NCBI GenBank assembly: GCA_040755155.1
Contig: JBFMBP010000074.1
Span: 1-63,597, forward strand
Length of the DNA stretch: 63,597 nt
Reading direction: 5' to 3'
Origin: Candidatus Omnitrophota bacterium
GTDB lineage: Bacteria; Hinthialibacterota; Hinthialibacteria; Hinthialibacterales; Hinthialibacteraceae
The notes beneath the pieces were generated by a model. The model was given only the letters and a program-made list of their open reading frames with translations. It searched no databases and had not been told where the DNA came from. This document shows, one piece after another, positions 26,027 through 36,100 of this stretch. The position numbers and the translations under genes were made by a program. The stretch's first letter is position 1; each line of letters begins with the position of its first letter.

Positions 26027-29000
26027 AATAAATCGCCCATTCCCGCACGGCGGCGTCGAGGGAAGGCAATCCTCCATCGTCAGGCGGGGCCGCCCATATC
26101 CAGACTTTCTTTAACACTACTTCCTGACGGGCCTCGTTCATCAAATTCATATTCCAACAGAGAAAATTGTCCTGCATGGTTCTAATCGAATCCGCAGGAA
26201 CGCTCGGCGTCTCATAAATAAAAGAAACGTCAAGGCGCATTTCTCCCTCATTGGGCCAATCTTCGAACAGAAAGGATTTCGTGACGAGGTTTTGCGAGAG
26301 ATAGTTTTCTTGTCCCTCGGAATCGTAAAAATGGTTCACGGTGAATACATCGATATCCAAAATGGCGCCGCTTTGCGGAGCGTCGGGCAGATTGGAGCGC
26401 GACATATCGAAGGATAGATGATAGGGCTTGCCGTCGCTAAAGCAGAAATTGACGCCTTCCGTGTTTTTATAACGGGCTGTGTCTTCATAGTAGGCGATCA
26501 AATTCCAGCCGAATTCCATATCCCTGGATCGGGCTTTCCACTCATTCTCATTGAATGGTTCGCCCCAGAAATGGCCGATAGCGGGATCGTTGCCATAGAG
26601 CCATTGACGAAAGCCTTCCGCGACCAGTTCGCCGAGTATTTCGTAATCGCCGGAAAAAGACGATTTCCCAGAAACAGGCTGTATAGCGCTTTCTTGCGTG
26701 AGAGCGTGCAGCGCTTTCGCCGATCGATTGGAGATGGACGCCGCTGGAACGGGCTGTCCGACGAGTTCTTGGGCGATTGTGATCCATTCGTTATCCTTGA
26801 CTCGCTTAATGTCATAGACGGCGGAGATCAGTTCTCCTTCCTGATCGAAACGTTTGCCGCCGCTGACGCCGGTATAGGAAATGAAGGGTATCTGATCAAA
26901 CAGTAAAGCGCGTTGAGGATAGGCGAGTTTATGAATGACTTCGGCGCAGATACGAACTGCGTCATAAGCGTAAGCGCTAGTCCACGACGGTTTTTGGTTA
27001 TATTTGTTTTCGAATAGAAAATCGATTCCCTTCTTCTCCGGATCCAAATAACCCGAGACGCCCGGCGTAATTCCAATCAGGTTGTTTTGACAATAATTGG
27101 AAGGAAGACCGTTAATCGCCGAAGGAAAGATGCAACCATCGGTAAGCAGCCAACGATGGTAGAGCAAGGACGGATTCTGAGAGACAACCTTGAGAAACGC
27201 ATTGCAATCTTCCGCATAACCGGCAATCACGCCGATGGAGGCCGCTTTCGCGCCGCCGATGAATTCTTCAACCGCTTGCTGCGCTTTAACGGGATTCACC
27301 GCCAACTCGCCAGGCGAATAGAGAAATTTCTTTTGGATGGAAATCGACGAATGGCTTTCCAACGCCGCCAGAATTCCGGAGCCATATTCGGTATTATCGG
27401 CTAACACGAATATATTTTTTTCTTGAAGCCGCTGAATCTGACGAACGAGGACATCCGCCTGATAGGAATCCAAAGGCGAAGCTTTGATCGCATATTTTTT
27501 AAACTGGCGCTGTCCGGAATACGTCGCGGTCGTAAAAACCGGCAACTCGTTCTGCTCTGCGGAGGCTTCCGTCAAGATGGCGTTTGTCAGCATAGAAATA
27601 TCGCAAAACACTGACCAGATATTCGGATTGGCAACGGCTTCGCGGTATCCTCGAGCGGCTTTTTCCGGCGAACTCTCGTTATCGAAATAGTCCATTGCGA
27701 ATTGGATTGTGTTCGGAGTTTGGTTTCGATTCGCATCTTCCACAGCCAGATCGTACGCCTGCTTTAATATCCCGCCATAGTAAGCCAATGGACCGCTGAG
27801 AGGGATGTTGGCGTTTAAATAAATGGTTTTAGGAAACGCATCCAAATATAAGGCGTTGGCTTTTCCCCAAATATCCTTGGAATCATTTAAGGCGTCAAAA
27901 TGGATGCCCACGCCATCTCCATTACTGCATAGATTGTTGGAAAAATAGATATATCCGATTTTCGCATTGGCATTTTCCATGATGAAGATAGCGCCGCCCT
28001 TGCCTTGCCCATCATCCGCATTCGAGCGGCGGGGAGTGGGATAATACTGCAAAAAATTCGCCGCTCCACCCCGTCCGCCTATAGCAAAATTATTTTTGAA
28101 ATGACAATGGTCAAGAAAAAGCGTTCCCTGTTCCCGGACAAAAATCGCGCCGCCTAAACCGGCGCCGCCGCCGCCGCCAACGCCATACCCGGAGCCGCCA
28201 AACAGTCCACCCACATTGGATTTTCCAAAAGACATACTATACCCGGAAAAAGGAGTGTTATTGATATTCAGCAGAACCGCGGAGCCTCCACCGCCAAATC
28301 CCCCCATGCCGGAGCCTTCGATAAAACTACCGCCGCCGCCAGCGCCGAATCCTCCGTTTCCACCTCCCCACCCCGGATTTCGCGAACCAGCGCCGCCAGC
28401 GCCTTCTCCCCCCGATTCCGAATTACTGGTTTGGACGCCATCCAAAGGCCAACCGATTCCGCCTTCGCCGCGAGTACGGTGAATTGCCATTGGAGTGTAT
28501 GCATTTCCCCATGCAGAGCCATTTCCATTGCGGCCATGACCGCCAATTCCGCCGCCGCCCCCGCCGGCAAGCCAGATCAACGTGCTCGGAGTATCGGGCC
28601 GATCCCCGCCAAGATTCATTGCATACCAGGGATCATAGTTTGTATCTCCGCCTTTCCCCCCCCTTGCGCCGCAGTACTCGAATACCATATTCTCGGCGGA
28701 TAAAGAGCACTCTCGGTTGACGAAAATCGCGCCCCCCATGCCGGCGGCGCCGCCCGCGCCCGCGCTGCCGCCGCCGCCGTCTCCTCCCTGAGTATATCCG
28801 TTGACGATGCGGATTCCGCTGATCGTCAATTTTCCCTTTTTAATAAAGAAAACCCGCATTTTATTCCCGTCTATCGTCAATACATCGCTTCCCGGCCCTT
28901 TGATTATGGCCTCTCTATCAATGATAAATGTATTGAGTGAGGGATTGATCGTGCAGGTTCCCGGCAAGATATTTCCGGCAAAATTGATTTCTCCGCCGAG

Positions 29001-30281
29001 AGAAATCAATTGTATGGCTTCGCGCAGGGATACGCCTTCACCGGCGAACGGCCCGTTGTTTTCATCAAGAAGCGTCGTTACCGTTACCGAGGGCCACGGC
29101 GTGGGAGTGGCTGTCGGTGTTGGAGTCGATGTTGGCGTAAACGTCGGCGTGAACGTTGGAGTATGAGTTGGAGTTGGGGTTGGATCATTGGCGGTTACGG
29201 CTCCATAGACATCGGCAGTATCGTTTTGTACGCCGAGAATAAAGCCTATTCCATTTGCATCCGAAGCATGGTTGCTCTCAAATCGCGTATTGTAGATATT
29301 ACACAAAACATTCGGGCGAGCGAAAATGGCGCCGCCTTTGCCTTGTCCGTTTTTCCCGCGCAAACCAGCTGCTCCTCCACTCGCTTGATTGTTGCGAAAC
29401 AAACAATTCTCCAGAATCAATCCTCCGTTGGCCTCGACGTAGATCGCTCCGCCCAAACCCGCGCCGCCGCCGCCCCCGCCGTGGCTGCCGAAAAGTTCGC
29501 CCCATCCGCCGTCTCCGCCGAACTCGCCGCCTTTACCGCCATCCGCACGTGAAAATAAACCGCCGCCGCCCCCGCCGCCGCCAGCCCCCCAGCCGCCGTT
29601 GCCGCCCGCAGCGGCGTTATTCCCCGCTTTTTCGCCGACGCCGCCGCCCCCGCCGCAGGCGCTCCCGCCTGGATTGCCGTTATGCTGCGTGGTGGAAACA
29701 TCGCCGCCCTTGCCTCCCTGATCGCGATATTGTCCCCCCACATACCCTCTTCCGCCCTTGCCGCCGTTGACCTCGTTATATGCGCCGCTGCCGCCGCCGT
29801 TTCCACCGCAAGCGACATTGTTCTCGAAAGTCACATTCCGGCAAGTCAGGATGGCAAAATTGATGTAGATCGCGCCTCCAAGGCCCGCGCCGCCGCCGCC
29901 GCCCGTGCATTTTTTTTCTCCCGCTTCACCTTGCGCCACCCCATTTGTTACAATCAGATTTTGCAGCAATACATAACAACCTTGCCCAGATGTTTCAACA
30001 CGAAAAATCTCATGATTGTTGCCGTAAATAGCCAGAGAAGCGTTTTCCGGTCCAGTAATTGTCAGATTTTTATTAATGAGGATGGTCTCACTTAGTATGA
30101 TTTCCAGCTTTTTGAACAACGATGTATCGAAAGTTATCTCATCGCCGGGAGCGGCGTTAGCGATGGCGTTGCGCAAGGCGGCTTCCGTCTCCTCCGTCAC
30201 GACCAGCGTCGCCGCGTAGAGATTTGCGCCGCCGATAACGAAGATAGCAAGAATGGCAAAAATAGAAAAAATGCGCTTCAT
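26025..30281 (-). CDS. Giant secreted beta-helix / type 1 periplasmic-binding-protein fusion
   Basis: The 1418 residues start with a signal peptide (MKRIFSIFAILAIFVIGGANLYA). Two Gly-rich right-handed beta-helix-like regions follow (about 35-360 and 405-790) with repeated GxGGAI(Y/F)V and xLENCxFxNN units resembling polymorphic outer-membrane proteins. They are split by a Thr/Pro linker of TPT repeats (about 365-400). From about residue 810 (IYLNANIPLSGPLAYYGG) to 1180 comes a LivJ-type amino-acid-binding fold (FVLADNTEYGSGILAALE, SAYAYDAVRICAEV). The last 240 residues are unrecognised. ATG 30281 has AGGAG 8 bases upstream; a longer frame to 30623 lacks such support. It follows a SUMF1 gene by 79 bases, probably one operon. 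No transporter genes are near, so it may act as a surface sensor or adhesin; function unknown. Confidence 0.8.
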   Translation of the reverse strand: MKRIFSIFAILAIFVIGGANLYAATLVVTEETEAALRNAIANAAPGDEITFDTSLFKKLEIILSETILINKNLTITGPENASLAIYGNNHEIFRVETSGQGCYVLLQNLIVTNGVAQGEAGEKKCTGGGGGAGLGGAIYINFAILTCRNVTFENNVACGGNGGGSGAYNEVNGGKGGRGYVGGQYRDQGGKGGDVSTTQHNGNPGGSACGGGGGVGEKAGNNAAAGGNGGWGAGGGGGGGGLFSRADGGKGGEFGGDGGWGELFGSHGGGGGGAGLGGAIYVEANGGLILENCLFRNNQASGGAAGLRGKNGQGKGGAIFARPNVLCNIYNTRFESNHASDANGIGFILGVQNDTADVYGAVTANDPTPTPTHTPTFTPTFTPTSTPTPTATPTPWPSVTVTTLLDENNGPFAGEGVSLREAIQLISLGGEINFAGNILPGTCTINPSLNTFIIDREAIIKGPGSDVLTIDGNKMRVFFIKKGKLTISGIRIVNGYTQGGDGGGGSAGAGGAAGMGGAIFVNRECSLSAENMVFEYCGARGGKGGDTNYDPWYAMNLGGDRPDTPSTLIWLAGGGGGGIGGHGRNGNGSAWGNAYTPMAIHRTRGEGGIGWPLDGVQTSNSESGGEGAGGAGSRNPGWGGGNGGFGAGGGGSFIEGSGMGGFGGGGSAVLLNINNTPFSGYSMSFGKSNVGGLFGGSGYGVGGGGGAGLGGAIFVREQGTLFLDHCHFKNNFAIGGRGGAANFLQYYPTPRRSNADDGQGKGGAIFIMENANAKIGYIYFSNNLCSNGDGVGIHFDALNDSKDIWGKANALYLDAFPKTIYLNANIPLSGPLAYYGGILKQAYDLAVEDANRNQTPNTIQFAMDYFDNESSPEKAARGYREAVANPNIWSVFCDISMLTNAILTEASAEQNELPVFTTATYSGQRQFKKYAIKASPLDSYQADVLVRQIQRLQEKNIFVLADNTEYGSGILAALESHSSISIQKKFLYSPGELAVNPVKAQQAVEEFIGGAKAASIGVIAGYAEDCNAFLKVVSQNPSLLYHRWLLTDGCIFPSAINGLPSNYCQNNLIGITPGVSGYLDPEKKGIDFLFENKYNQKPSWTSAYAYDAVRICAEVIHKLAYPQRALLFDQIPFISYTGVSGGKRFDQEGELISAVYDIKRVKDNEWITIAQELVGQPVPAASISNRSAKALHALTQESAIQPVSGKSSFSGDYEILGELVAEGFRQWLYGNDPAIGHFWGEPFNENEWKARSRDMEFGWNLIAYYEDTARYKNTEGVNFCFSDGKPYHLSFDMSRSNLPDAPQSGAILDIDVFTVNHFYDSEGQENYLSQNLVTKSFLFEDWPNEGEMRLDVSFIYETPSVPADSIRTMQDNFLCWNMNLMNEARQEVVLKKVWIWAAPPDDGGLPSLDAAVREWAIY

Positions 30282-30360
30282 GATTTTTCTCCTATGATTT
30301 TTGGGATTTACGCAGTCAATCGATGCGACGCGACCGTCTTGCGATTTACAAGTTCTTACC

Positions 30361-31863
30361 TCAGGGAATGACGCGCACGAGCCGAAAGCCCTGATCGGGA
30401 TAGCGCTCTTCCGGAGCAATGTAGAAGCGGTTGGCGGATCGGCATCCCTCCAAGACGCTGAACCAACACCCGCCGCGAATGATGCGGAACGATCCGGATT
30501 CCGGTCCCGTTGGATCAATCTGCGAATCCAGCGGATAATTGGCAAACCAATCCGAACACCATTCCCAGACGTTTCCGGCCATGTCGTACAATCCCCAGGC
30601 GTTGGGCAGTTTGGTTCCTGCATCGTGCGTCATGGATCTGCTGTTATCGTTCCACCACAGGTAGTTATTATCGCTGGGATCGCTGGAGTCGTCGCCAAAG
30701 TAATAGGCCGACGCGGTTCCCGCCCGGCAGGCGTATTCCCACTCCGCTTCCGTAGGCAGGCGATAAATTCCCTGTCTCAGATCGTTGAGTTTCTTTATAA
30801 ATTCCTGACAGTCCATCCAGGAAACCTGTTCGACCGGCAGATTGCCGCTGCCGGCGAAATACGATGGATTTGTCCCCATGATGGCGTTCCATTGCGCTTG
30901 CGTAACTTCGTATTTACCCATATAAAACGGCTTTGTGATCGTGACGGGATGTTGATTTTCGTCCTCCGGGTCGCGATTCGGTTCGTCCGCCGGACTGCCC
31001 ATCGTAAAAGATCCTGCCGGGATCATGACGAATTCCATAGGCATTGCGCCGTCAGGCAGGCCGGGAATTTCAAGAGTAGTGGAGGAAAACGGAACGGGGG
31101 TAGGAGTAATTTCTTCTTCGCCTGATTTCACGCTGATTATCGAAGGATCGGATTCGTCGCCGTCGAGAAAATCGCCGTGATAATAGTGGTTACGGTCGAG
31201 AGAGTAAATTTCCAGATTATCGATATACGCAATCAATGTTTCTGTTTTGCTGGGGTTGAAAATCTGCACAAGGGGTTGAAATCCGGTGGAGGGCGGCGTA
31301 CAGAATGTCGTTAAACGCTTGTAGCGTCCCAAAAAGTAATGTCCGTTGTTTGGCGTGTTGTACGAAATAAATAGATTGGGTTCATCGCCTATCGCGGCAA
31401 TCACGATCGCGGCGTTGCCGCTGTCGGTGCGCGCCGAACAACGGATCATTGCCGCATTGGGGCTGACAATTCGCGGACTAAAAATCATAACGCCTTCGCC
31501 TGGCTTGGCGTTAATAATAATTCCTTTCCCGTCCGTGGCTCCCGCGAATGCATGATCAGTAGGGATTGCGCCATAGGAAACCTCAGCCTGCGGATAGGCG
31601 CCAAAACCCGCGCCTTGAAGAAAAATCCCATTTTCCTCGGCGGTTGAACCAGAAAAAGCGAGCCGAATGGATTCCTGCAGATATTGCGGCGCGGGAATTG
31701 ACGTCTCTCTCGGCCTCGGAGTTGGCGTGGGGGTCGGAGAAGGCGCGGGATCGATGCTATTCGCGCCGCCGGATGCGGCGTAGACGACTGCTATCGTTCC
31801 GTATATGGCGTTACAGAAAAGAAAAAAAGTTATAAAAAGAAATGCCTGAAATTTTGTCTTCAT
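30361..31863 (-). CDS. Secreted SUMF1-domain protein with N-terminal beta-sandwich region
   Basis: Of 500 residues, the first 30 are a signal peptide (AFLFITFFLFCNAIYGTIAV), then a PTPTPTP linker. A middle region (about 55-260, ending IAYIDNLEIYSLDRN) resembles carbohydrate-binding beta-sandwiches. A SUMF1 domain fills about 280-500: MEFVMIPAGSFTMGSPADE, PFYMGKYEVTQAQWNAIMG, PVEQVSWMDCQEFIKKLN, RLPTEAEWEYACRAG, LPNAWGLYDMAGNVWEWCSD, RGGCWF and DQGFRLVRV. The cysteine pair of true formylglycine-generating enzymes is not seen. AAGGAG lies 9 bases before the ATG. It is upstream of the giant beta-helix gene on the same strand, and both share TPTP linkers, suggesting a common surface location. Confidence 0.85.
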   Translation of the reverse strand: MKTKFQAFLFITFFLFCNAIYGTIAVVYAASGGANSIDPAPSPTPTPTPRPRETSIPAPQYLQESIRLAFSGSTAEENGIFLQGAGFGAYPQAEVSYGAIPTDHAFAGATDGKGIIINAKPGEGVMIFSPRIVSPNAAMIRCSARTDSGNAAIVIAAIGDEPNLFISYNTPNNGHYFLGRYKRLTTFCTPPSTGFQPLVQIFNPSKTETLIAYIDNLEIYSLDRNHYYHGDFLDGDESDPSIISVKSGEEEITPTPVPFSSTTLEIPGLPDGAMPMEFVMIPAGSFTMGSPADEPNRDPEDENQHPVTITKPFYMGKYEVTQAQWNAIMGTNPSYFAGSGNLPVEQVSWMDCQEFIKKLNDLRQGIYRLPTEAEWEYACRAGTASAYYFGDDSSDPSDNNYLWWNDNSRSMTHDAGTKLPNAWGLYDMAGNVWEWCSDWFANYPLDSQIDPTGPESGSFRIIRGGCWFSVLEGCRSANRFYIAPEERYPDQGFRLVRVIP

Positions 31864-31887
31864 AATCCTAAACTCCTTCTTCGTGTT

Positions 31888-32214
31888 TTAAATGGTTCTG
31901 TTTAATGCCAGATAATCATCAATTTTCTCTTCCCAAGGCGGTTTGATCTTTTGAATTCCGTGTTGCGGGCATGAAACCAACTGCGATTGGGATATGATGT
32001 AAGTGTGGTACTCAAAAAAAGGAAAATATTGACAAACTTGCTTTCGGTTATTATAGGGGGAAACGTTTTCCGTCCCGCAGAGAGGGCAACATAAACGAGC
32101 TGCGGGATCGAACGTTACGTGAACGCACACTTTTTTTTGTTCTTCGAATAATTCGATTTTTTCGATCGACCATTGAGAAGTAAGGTCTAATAGCCTCGTG
32201 AAAATTTCTTCCAT
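31888..32214 (-). CDS. Truncated ISL3-type transposase N-terminal zinc-ribbon protein
   Basis: About 108 residues: MEEIFTRLLDLTSQWSIEKI, then VCVHVTFDPAARLCCPLCGTENV, YNNRKQVCQYFPFFEYHTY, LVSCPQHGIQKIKPPWEE. This is the layout of the N-terminal zinc-binding domain of ISL3 transposases (CPxCG...CPxHG..xxPW), cut off just after the PW(A/E)E block where the helix-turn-helix and DDE core should begin. The stop at 31888 is clean and no core remains downstream, so it is a relic, or a co-opted small DNA-binding protein. AGG lies 6 bases before ATG 32214; upstream ATGs at 32220, 32229 and 32250 are alternatives. Confidence 0.65.
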   Translation of the reverse strand: MEEIFTRLLDLTSQWSIEKIELFEEQKKVCVHVTFDPAARLCCPLCGTENVSPYNNRKQVCQYFPFFEYHTYIISQSQLVSCPQHGIQKIKPPWEEKIDDYLALNRTI

Positions 32215-32412
32215 ATTCATCCTATCCATGCAGATTCCCATAGGCGCCAATCCTTATAAAGATTGAAATGCAGTACTAACCGATTCAAATCGACATCTTC
32301 AATTGGAAGAAAGAAAGCGATTCCGGTAATTTGCTTTACTATATAAGCGGACGGAGAGGCGAACTATCACGGAATCCCTTGTTTTTTGCGAATGGAATTC
32401 CGGGGGGAATGC

Positions 32413-32430
32413 GTCACGGAATCCCGTGAC
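32413..32430 (-). terminator. Hairpin after the response-regulator gene
   Basis: GTCACGG and CCGTGAC form a perfect 7-bp stem with a 4-base loop, 22 bases past the stop codon on the minus strand. There is no T-run, so it is a weak candidate. The half CACGGAATCCC occurs again at about 32368-32378. Confidence 0.35.
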
Positions 32431-32451
32431 ATGAAGGAGGCGAGAGCAGAA

Positions 32452-33132
32452 TTATAATGCGTTGGAAGGATTTTGCTGCAGCCATGCGGTAGCGGCTTCG
32501 ATAACCGCTTTCATATCATTCAACTCCAATTTTTCGCGAATTCGTCTGCAATGGGTTTCCACAGTGTTAACGCTGACATTCAGTTTTTCGGCAATATGAC
32601 GAGGACGCAGCCCTTGGCCGATCAGGCGAAACACGTCCTGTTCCCGATCCGTCAGCGCCTCCGCGATATTGCCGCCGTCGCATAAGGGAAAAGCCAGCCG
32701 GTTCATGATCCGGTTTTTCACGGCGTCGCTGATAAAGATTTCCTTTCGAAGAACGGCGTGAATGGCGTCAACAACGGTCTCAAACGACCGGTCTTTCATG
32801 ATGTAGCCCTTCGCGCCCAATCGAATGGCGCGTTCGGCATAAATCAATTCATCATGCATGGAAAGTACGATCGCCGGAATTTCAGGCGATTGATATTGAA
32901 GGTCTTTTATTAAATCCAGGCCGGAACTGTTGTTCAGAGATAGATCGACGATCGCAACATCCGGACGCATTTCCCGAATCAAGCGGAGGCCGTCGGAAGC
33001 GGATCGGGCGGAGCCGCACACCTGGAAGTTCGGTTGATTGTGTAAAAAATAGGTCAATCCTTCGACGACGACCAAATGATCGTCGACAATGCAAATTCGA
33101 ATCGGCGATAAATTTCTAAACGCGCCATTCAC
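32452..33132 (-). CDS. NarL/FixJ-family response regulator
   Basis: Two-component output protein of 226 residues. The receiver (about 10-130) has the acidic pair Asp17-Asp18 in CIVDDHL, phospho-acceptor Asp63 in VAIVDLSL, the Thr/Ser position in IVLSMHD, and Lys in GYIMKD. The C-terminal LuxR-type helix-turn-helix (LTDREQDVFRLIGQGLRPRHIAEKL, SVNTVETHCRRIREKLEL) binds DNA. It follows the large sensor kinase by 24 bases on the same strand, so the two form a cognate pair. Targets are unknown; a secreted CBM9/ASPIC group lies just beyond the kinase. Confidence 0.93.
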   Translation of the reverse strand: MNGAFRNLSPIRICIVDDHLVVVEGLTYFLHNQPNFQVCGSARSASDGLRLIREMRPDVAIVDLSLNNSSGLDLIKDLQYQSPEIPAIVLSMHDELIYAERAIRLGAKGYIMKDRSFETVVDAIHAVLRKEIFISDAVKNRIMNRLAFPLCDGGNIAEALTDREQDVFRLIGQGLRPRHIAEKLNVSVNTVETHCRRIREKLELNDMKAVIEAATAWLQQNPSNAL

Positions 33133-33156
33133 AGAGATATTCTCCGAATCCGGCTT

Positions 33157-36100
33157 TCATACATTCGTTTTTAGCAGGCAACGAACATCCGTTCCTTTCC
33201 CTGGCTGGGCGTCAATCGTCAAGGAGGCGCTAATCATGCGTGCGCGGTTGATCATGATTCCCAAACCCATTCCCCGCTGAGACGAATCGTCTTGGAAATC
33301 GAATCCCGCGCCATTATCGCGAACCGAGAGAAATATTTTTTGAGGGTCGGCGTTGATGGTGAGATCGATTCGATTCGCCTGGCTGTGTTTGACGGCGTTA
33401 CTCAAAGCTTCCTGAGCGATTCGATACAAATGAGTGCAGATTTCAAAATTATCGATGGCGACGATTCCTTCGGAATGGAAATCGCAACGAACGTTAAACA
33501 GACTTTGAACGGTTGTCGTCAATTCCTTCAAAGCGGGCGCAAGCCCGCGGTTTTCCAATTCATGCAAATACAGGCCTCGCGCCAATTGTTTGCTTTGCGC
33601 GGTTACATTATAAAGATGGTCTTTGATCTTGGCAATCATCTCTTCATGAGATGGCGGCAAGGTTTCTTTCTGGTTCAAAAGCCCAGAACACATGAAAGTC
33701 AAACCCGTCAACGTCTGGCAGATGCTATCGTGAATTTCCTGTCCGATCTTCCGTTGTTCCCGACCGCTGACTTTCAGGATTTCATTCTCCAGTCGTTCGG
33801 TAATATCGTTGGCAAACGCCAGAATCTCGGCGCGGCGGCCGTTTTCATCGTAGCGATTGACAAAACTCCAAAGGATAGTGCGGATTCTCCCCGATGGGAG
33901 CGTCAACGGAATCTCGCGCTCGTAAAATTCGTTGTTCGCGATTCGGCGATGGATGGATTCGATTTTCTCTCGTTCGCTTCCATTCGAAGCGATATTCCAC
34001 CAATTTTTTCCCAGCAGTTCGTTAGAAGAAATGCAAAAGGTTTTTTCCCCCGCCGGATTAATGAAAGTCAAAGTTCCATCTTCTAAAAATCCAAGAATGA
34101 CAACGGGACTCGTATGAATGATATGGAGCAGATAGTCGCGATCGGCGCGGATTTTCGCGGTTCGGCCGCGAACTTCTTTTTCTAATCGGCGATTGTCTGC
34201 TCGTACATGCCGGCTTTGCAAAAAGACGCCGCCGCCAATGCAAAAAACGATCGCCAACGCCGCCGCCAGACGAAACCACCACGTCATCCAGAAAGGCGGA
34301 TCGATAACGATTTGAATGGACTCGCCAGTCTCATTCCACACGCCGTCGTTGTTCCTGCCTTTCACTCGGAAAACATAATGGCCTGGAGATATTTTACTAT
34401 ATCGAGCGAAACGCCGATCTCCGCTTTCCACCCAATCCTTATCCAATCCTTGCAACCGATAAGCGTATTGGTTTTGCAGGGGCCGCGTAAAATTCAACGC
34501 CGCAAACTCAAACGACAAAACGTTTTTCCAGTAGGGAAGACGAATCGAAAGTGCGTCGCCGAAATGGCTTAAAGGGACGTCGTTATCCAACGCCTGAATT
34601 CGTTGTATGTGGGTGGGAGGGGCGTATGAATTCGTGCGAATGCGTCCTCCATCCAACACCGCCAGCCCTGAAGAACAACCGAAATAAATCGAACCGTCCC
34701 GCGTTTTGATCCCCGCGTTGATCCGGAATCCCAAATCTTCCATTCCGTAGGAAATGTCATATTGAGTAATTTCTTTCGTCTCCAAATTCAACCGTACGAT
34801 TCCGGAATATCCCGTACCTATCCACAAATACCCATCGTCCGATTCCACAAGAGATCGAAAATCATTGCCGCGCAATACGGCCTGCGGCGAGTAATAGGAA
34901 AACGTCTCCCGTTCTCGATCGAACTCCACGATCCCGGAATTGGCGCCTAACCAAAAACGCCCCTGGCGATCTTCCAATAGATCGTGGACTCGGTTTCCGG
35001 ATAGCTGGCGCAATCGATCGGTTGGCGTTGTCGTACAAGGATATCGTTTGAACGATTGCGTTTCGGGAAGGAAGCGATTGAGTCCTCCCCTTGACGCTCC
35101 CCCCGCGCCGCCTGCACTGCCAAAATCCGAATTGGCCGCCCAGATCGTTCCATTGCGATCTTCCAAAATGGAGCGAACATCGTTGCTGCACAATGAATTT
35201 TCTCGCGTGGGATCGTATTGGAAATAGGAAAAACGTTTCGTGTGCGGATCGTATAAGTTCAACCCGCCGTTTTCCGTGCCGATCCACACTTTTCCGTCCC
35301 GCGCAACTAAAATAGCGCGGACGATATCGTTGTTGAGACCCGTTCCATCCACGGGATCGCGGGCGTCTTTGTTCCAAGGGAATCTCATAAAGCGTTCGGT
35401 TTGGGGATCGAATAGGCAAACGCCCCGCAAATGAGTTCCAACCCAGATTTTACCGGATGGATCGGGACAGAGAGCGGTGACGGTGTTGTAACTGAGACTG
35501 GTGGGATCGTTAGGATCGTTAAGGTATTGTTTGAAGGTCTGCGTTTTGGGATCGTAGCGATTCAATCCTTGATCTTCCAGTCCAATCCAGATCGTTCCCT
35601 TTGCATCTTCGCAGATGGAAAACACGGAGTTGGCGCTCATGCTGTTCGAATCGTTAGGATTATGTTTGATCATACGAAAAGGGAATCGGCTGGGATCGTA
35701 TCGGTTCAATTTATTGTCCGTCGCCACCCAAACCGCGCCGGAACGTTCTCCTCCCGCTTTCAGAACGCCTCCGCTGCTCAGACTGTTTAGCCGTTCGCTC
35801 CGATAGGTTTCACGCGCCCATGCTCCCGTCTGCGGATTCAAACGCAGAAGACCCGAACCAGTAGCTATCCATAGAATGCCGGATTTGTCTTCGTAAAGAC
35901 TTCGATGGACTTCGTGGGGATCGTCGAGTTTGCATTTATAATGAATGACTTGCAATGCGCCGGGATCGAGACAGGCGCTTCCCGATTTGTAACGGCCGAT
36001 CCACAATTTTCCCGAACGGGATTTCAGAATGCAGGTAATCAAACTGCGTTCAATGGTATTCGTTTCGTTAATCTCCACTCGAGTAAATTGAGCCGATCGC

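Noticed and set aside
28216-29770. Plus-strand frames rich in Pro, Arg and Ala
   Set aside because: They are the complement of the Gly-rich codons of the beta-helix region and not real proteins.
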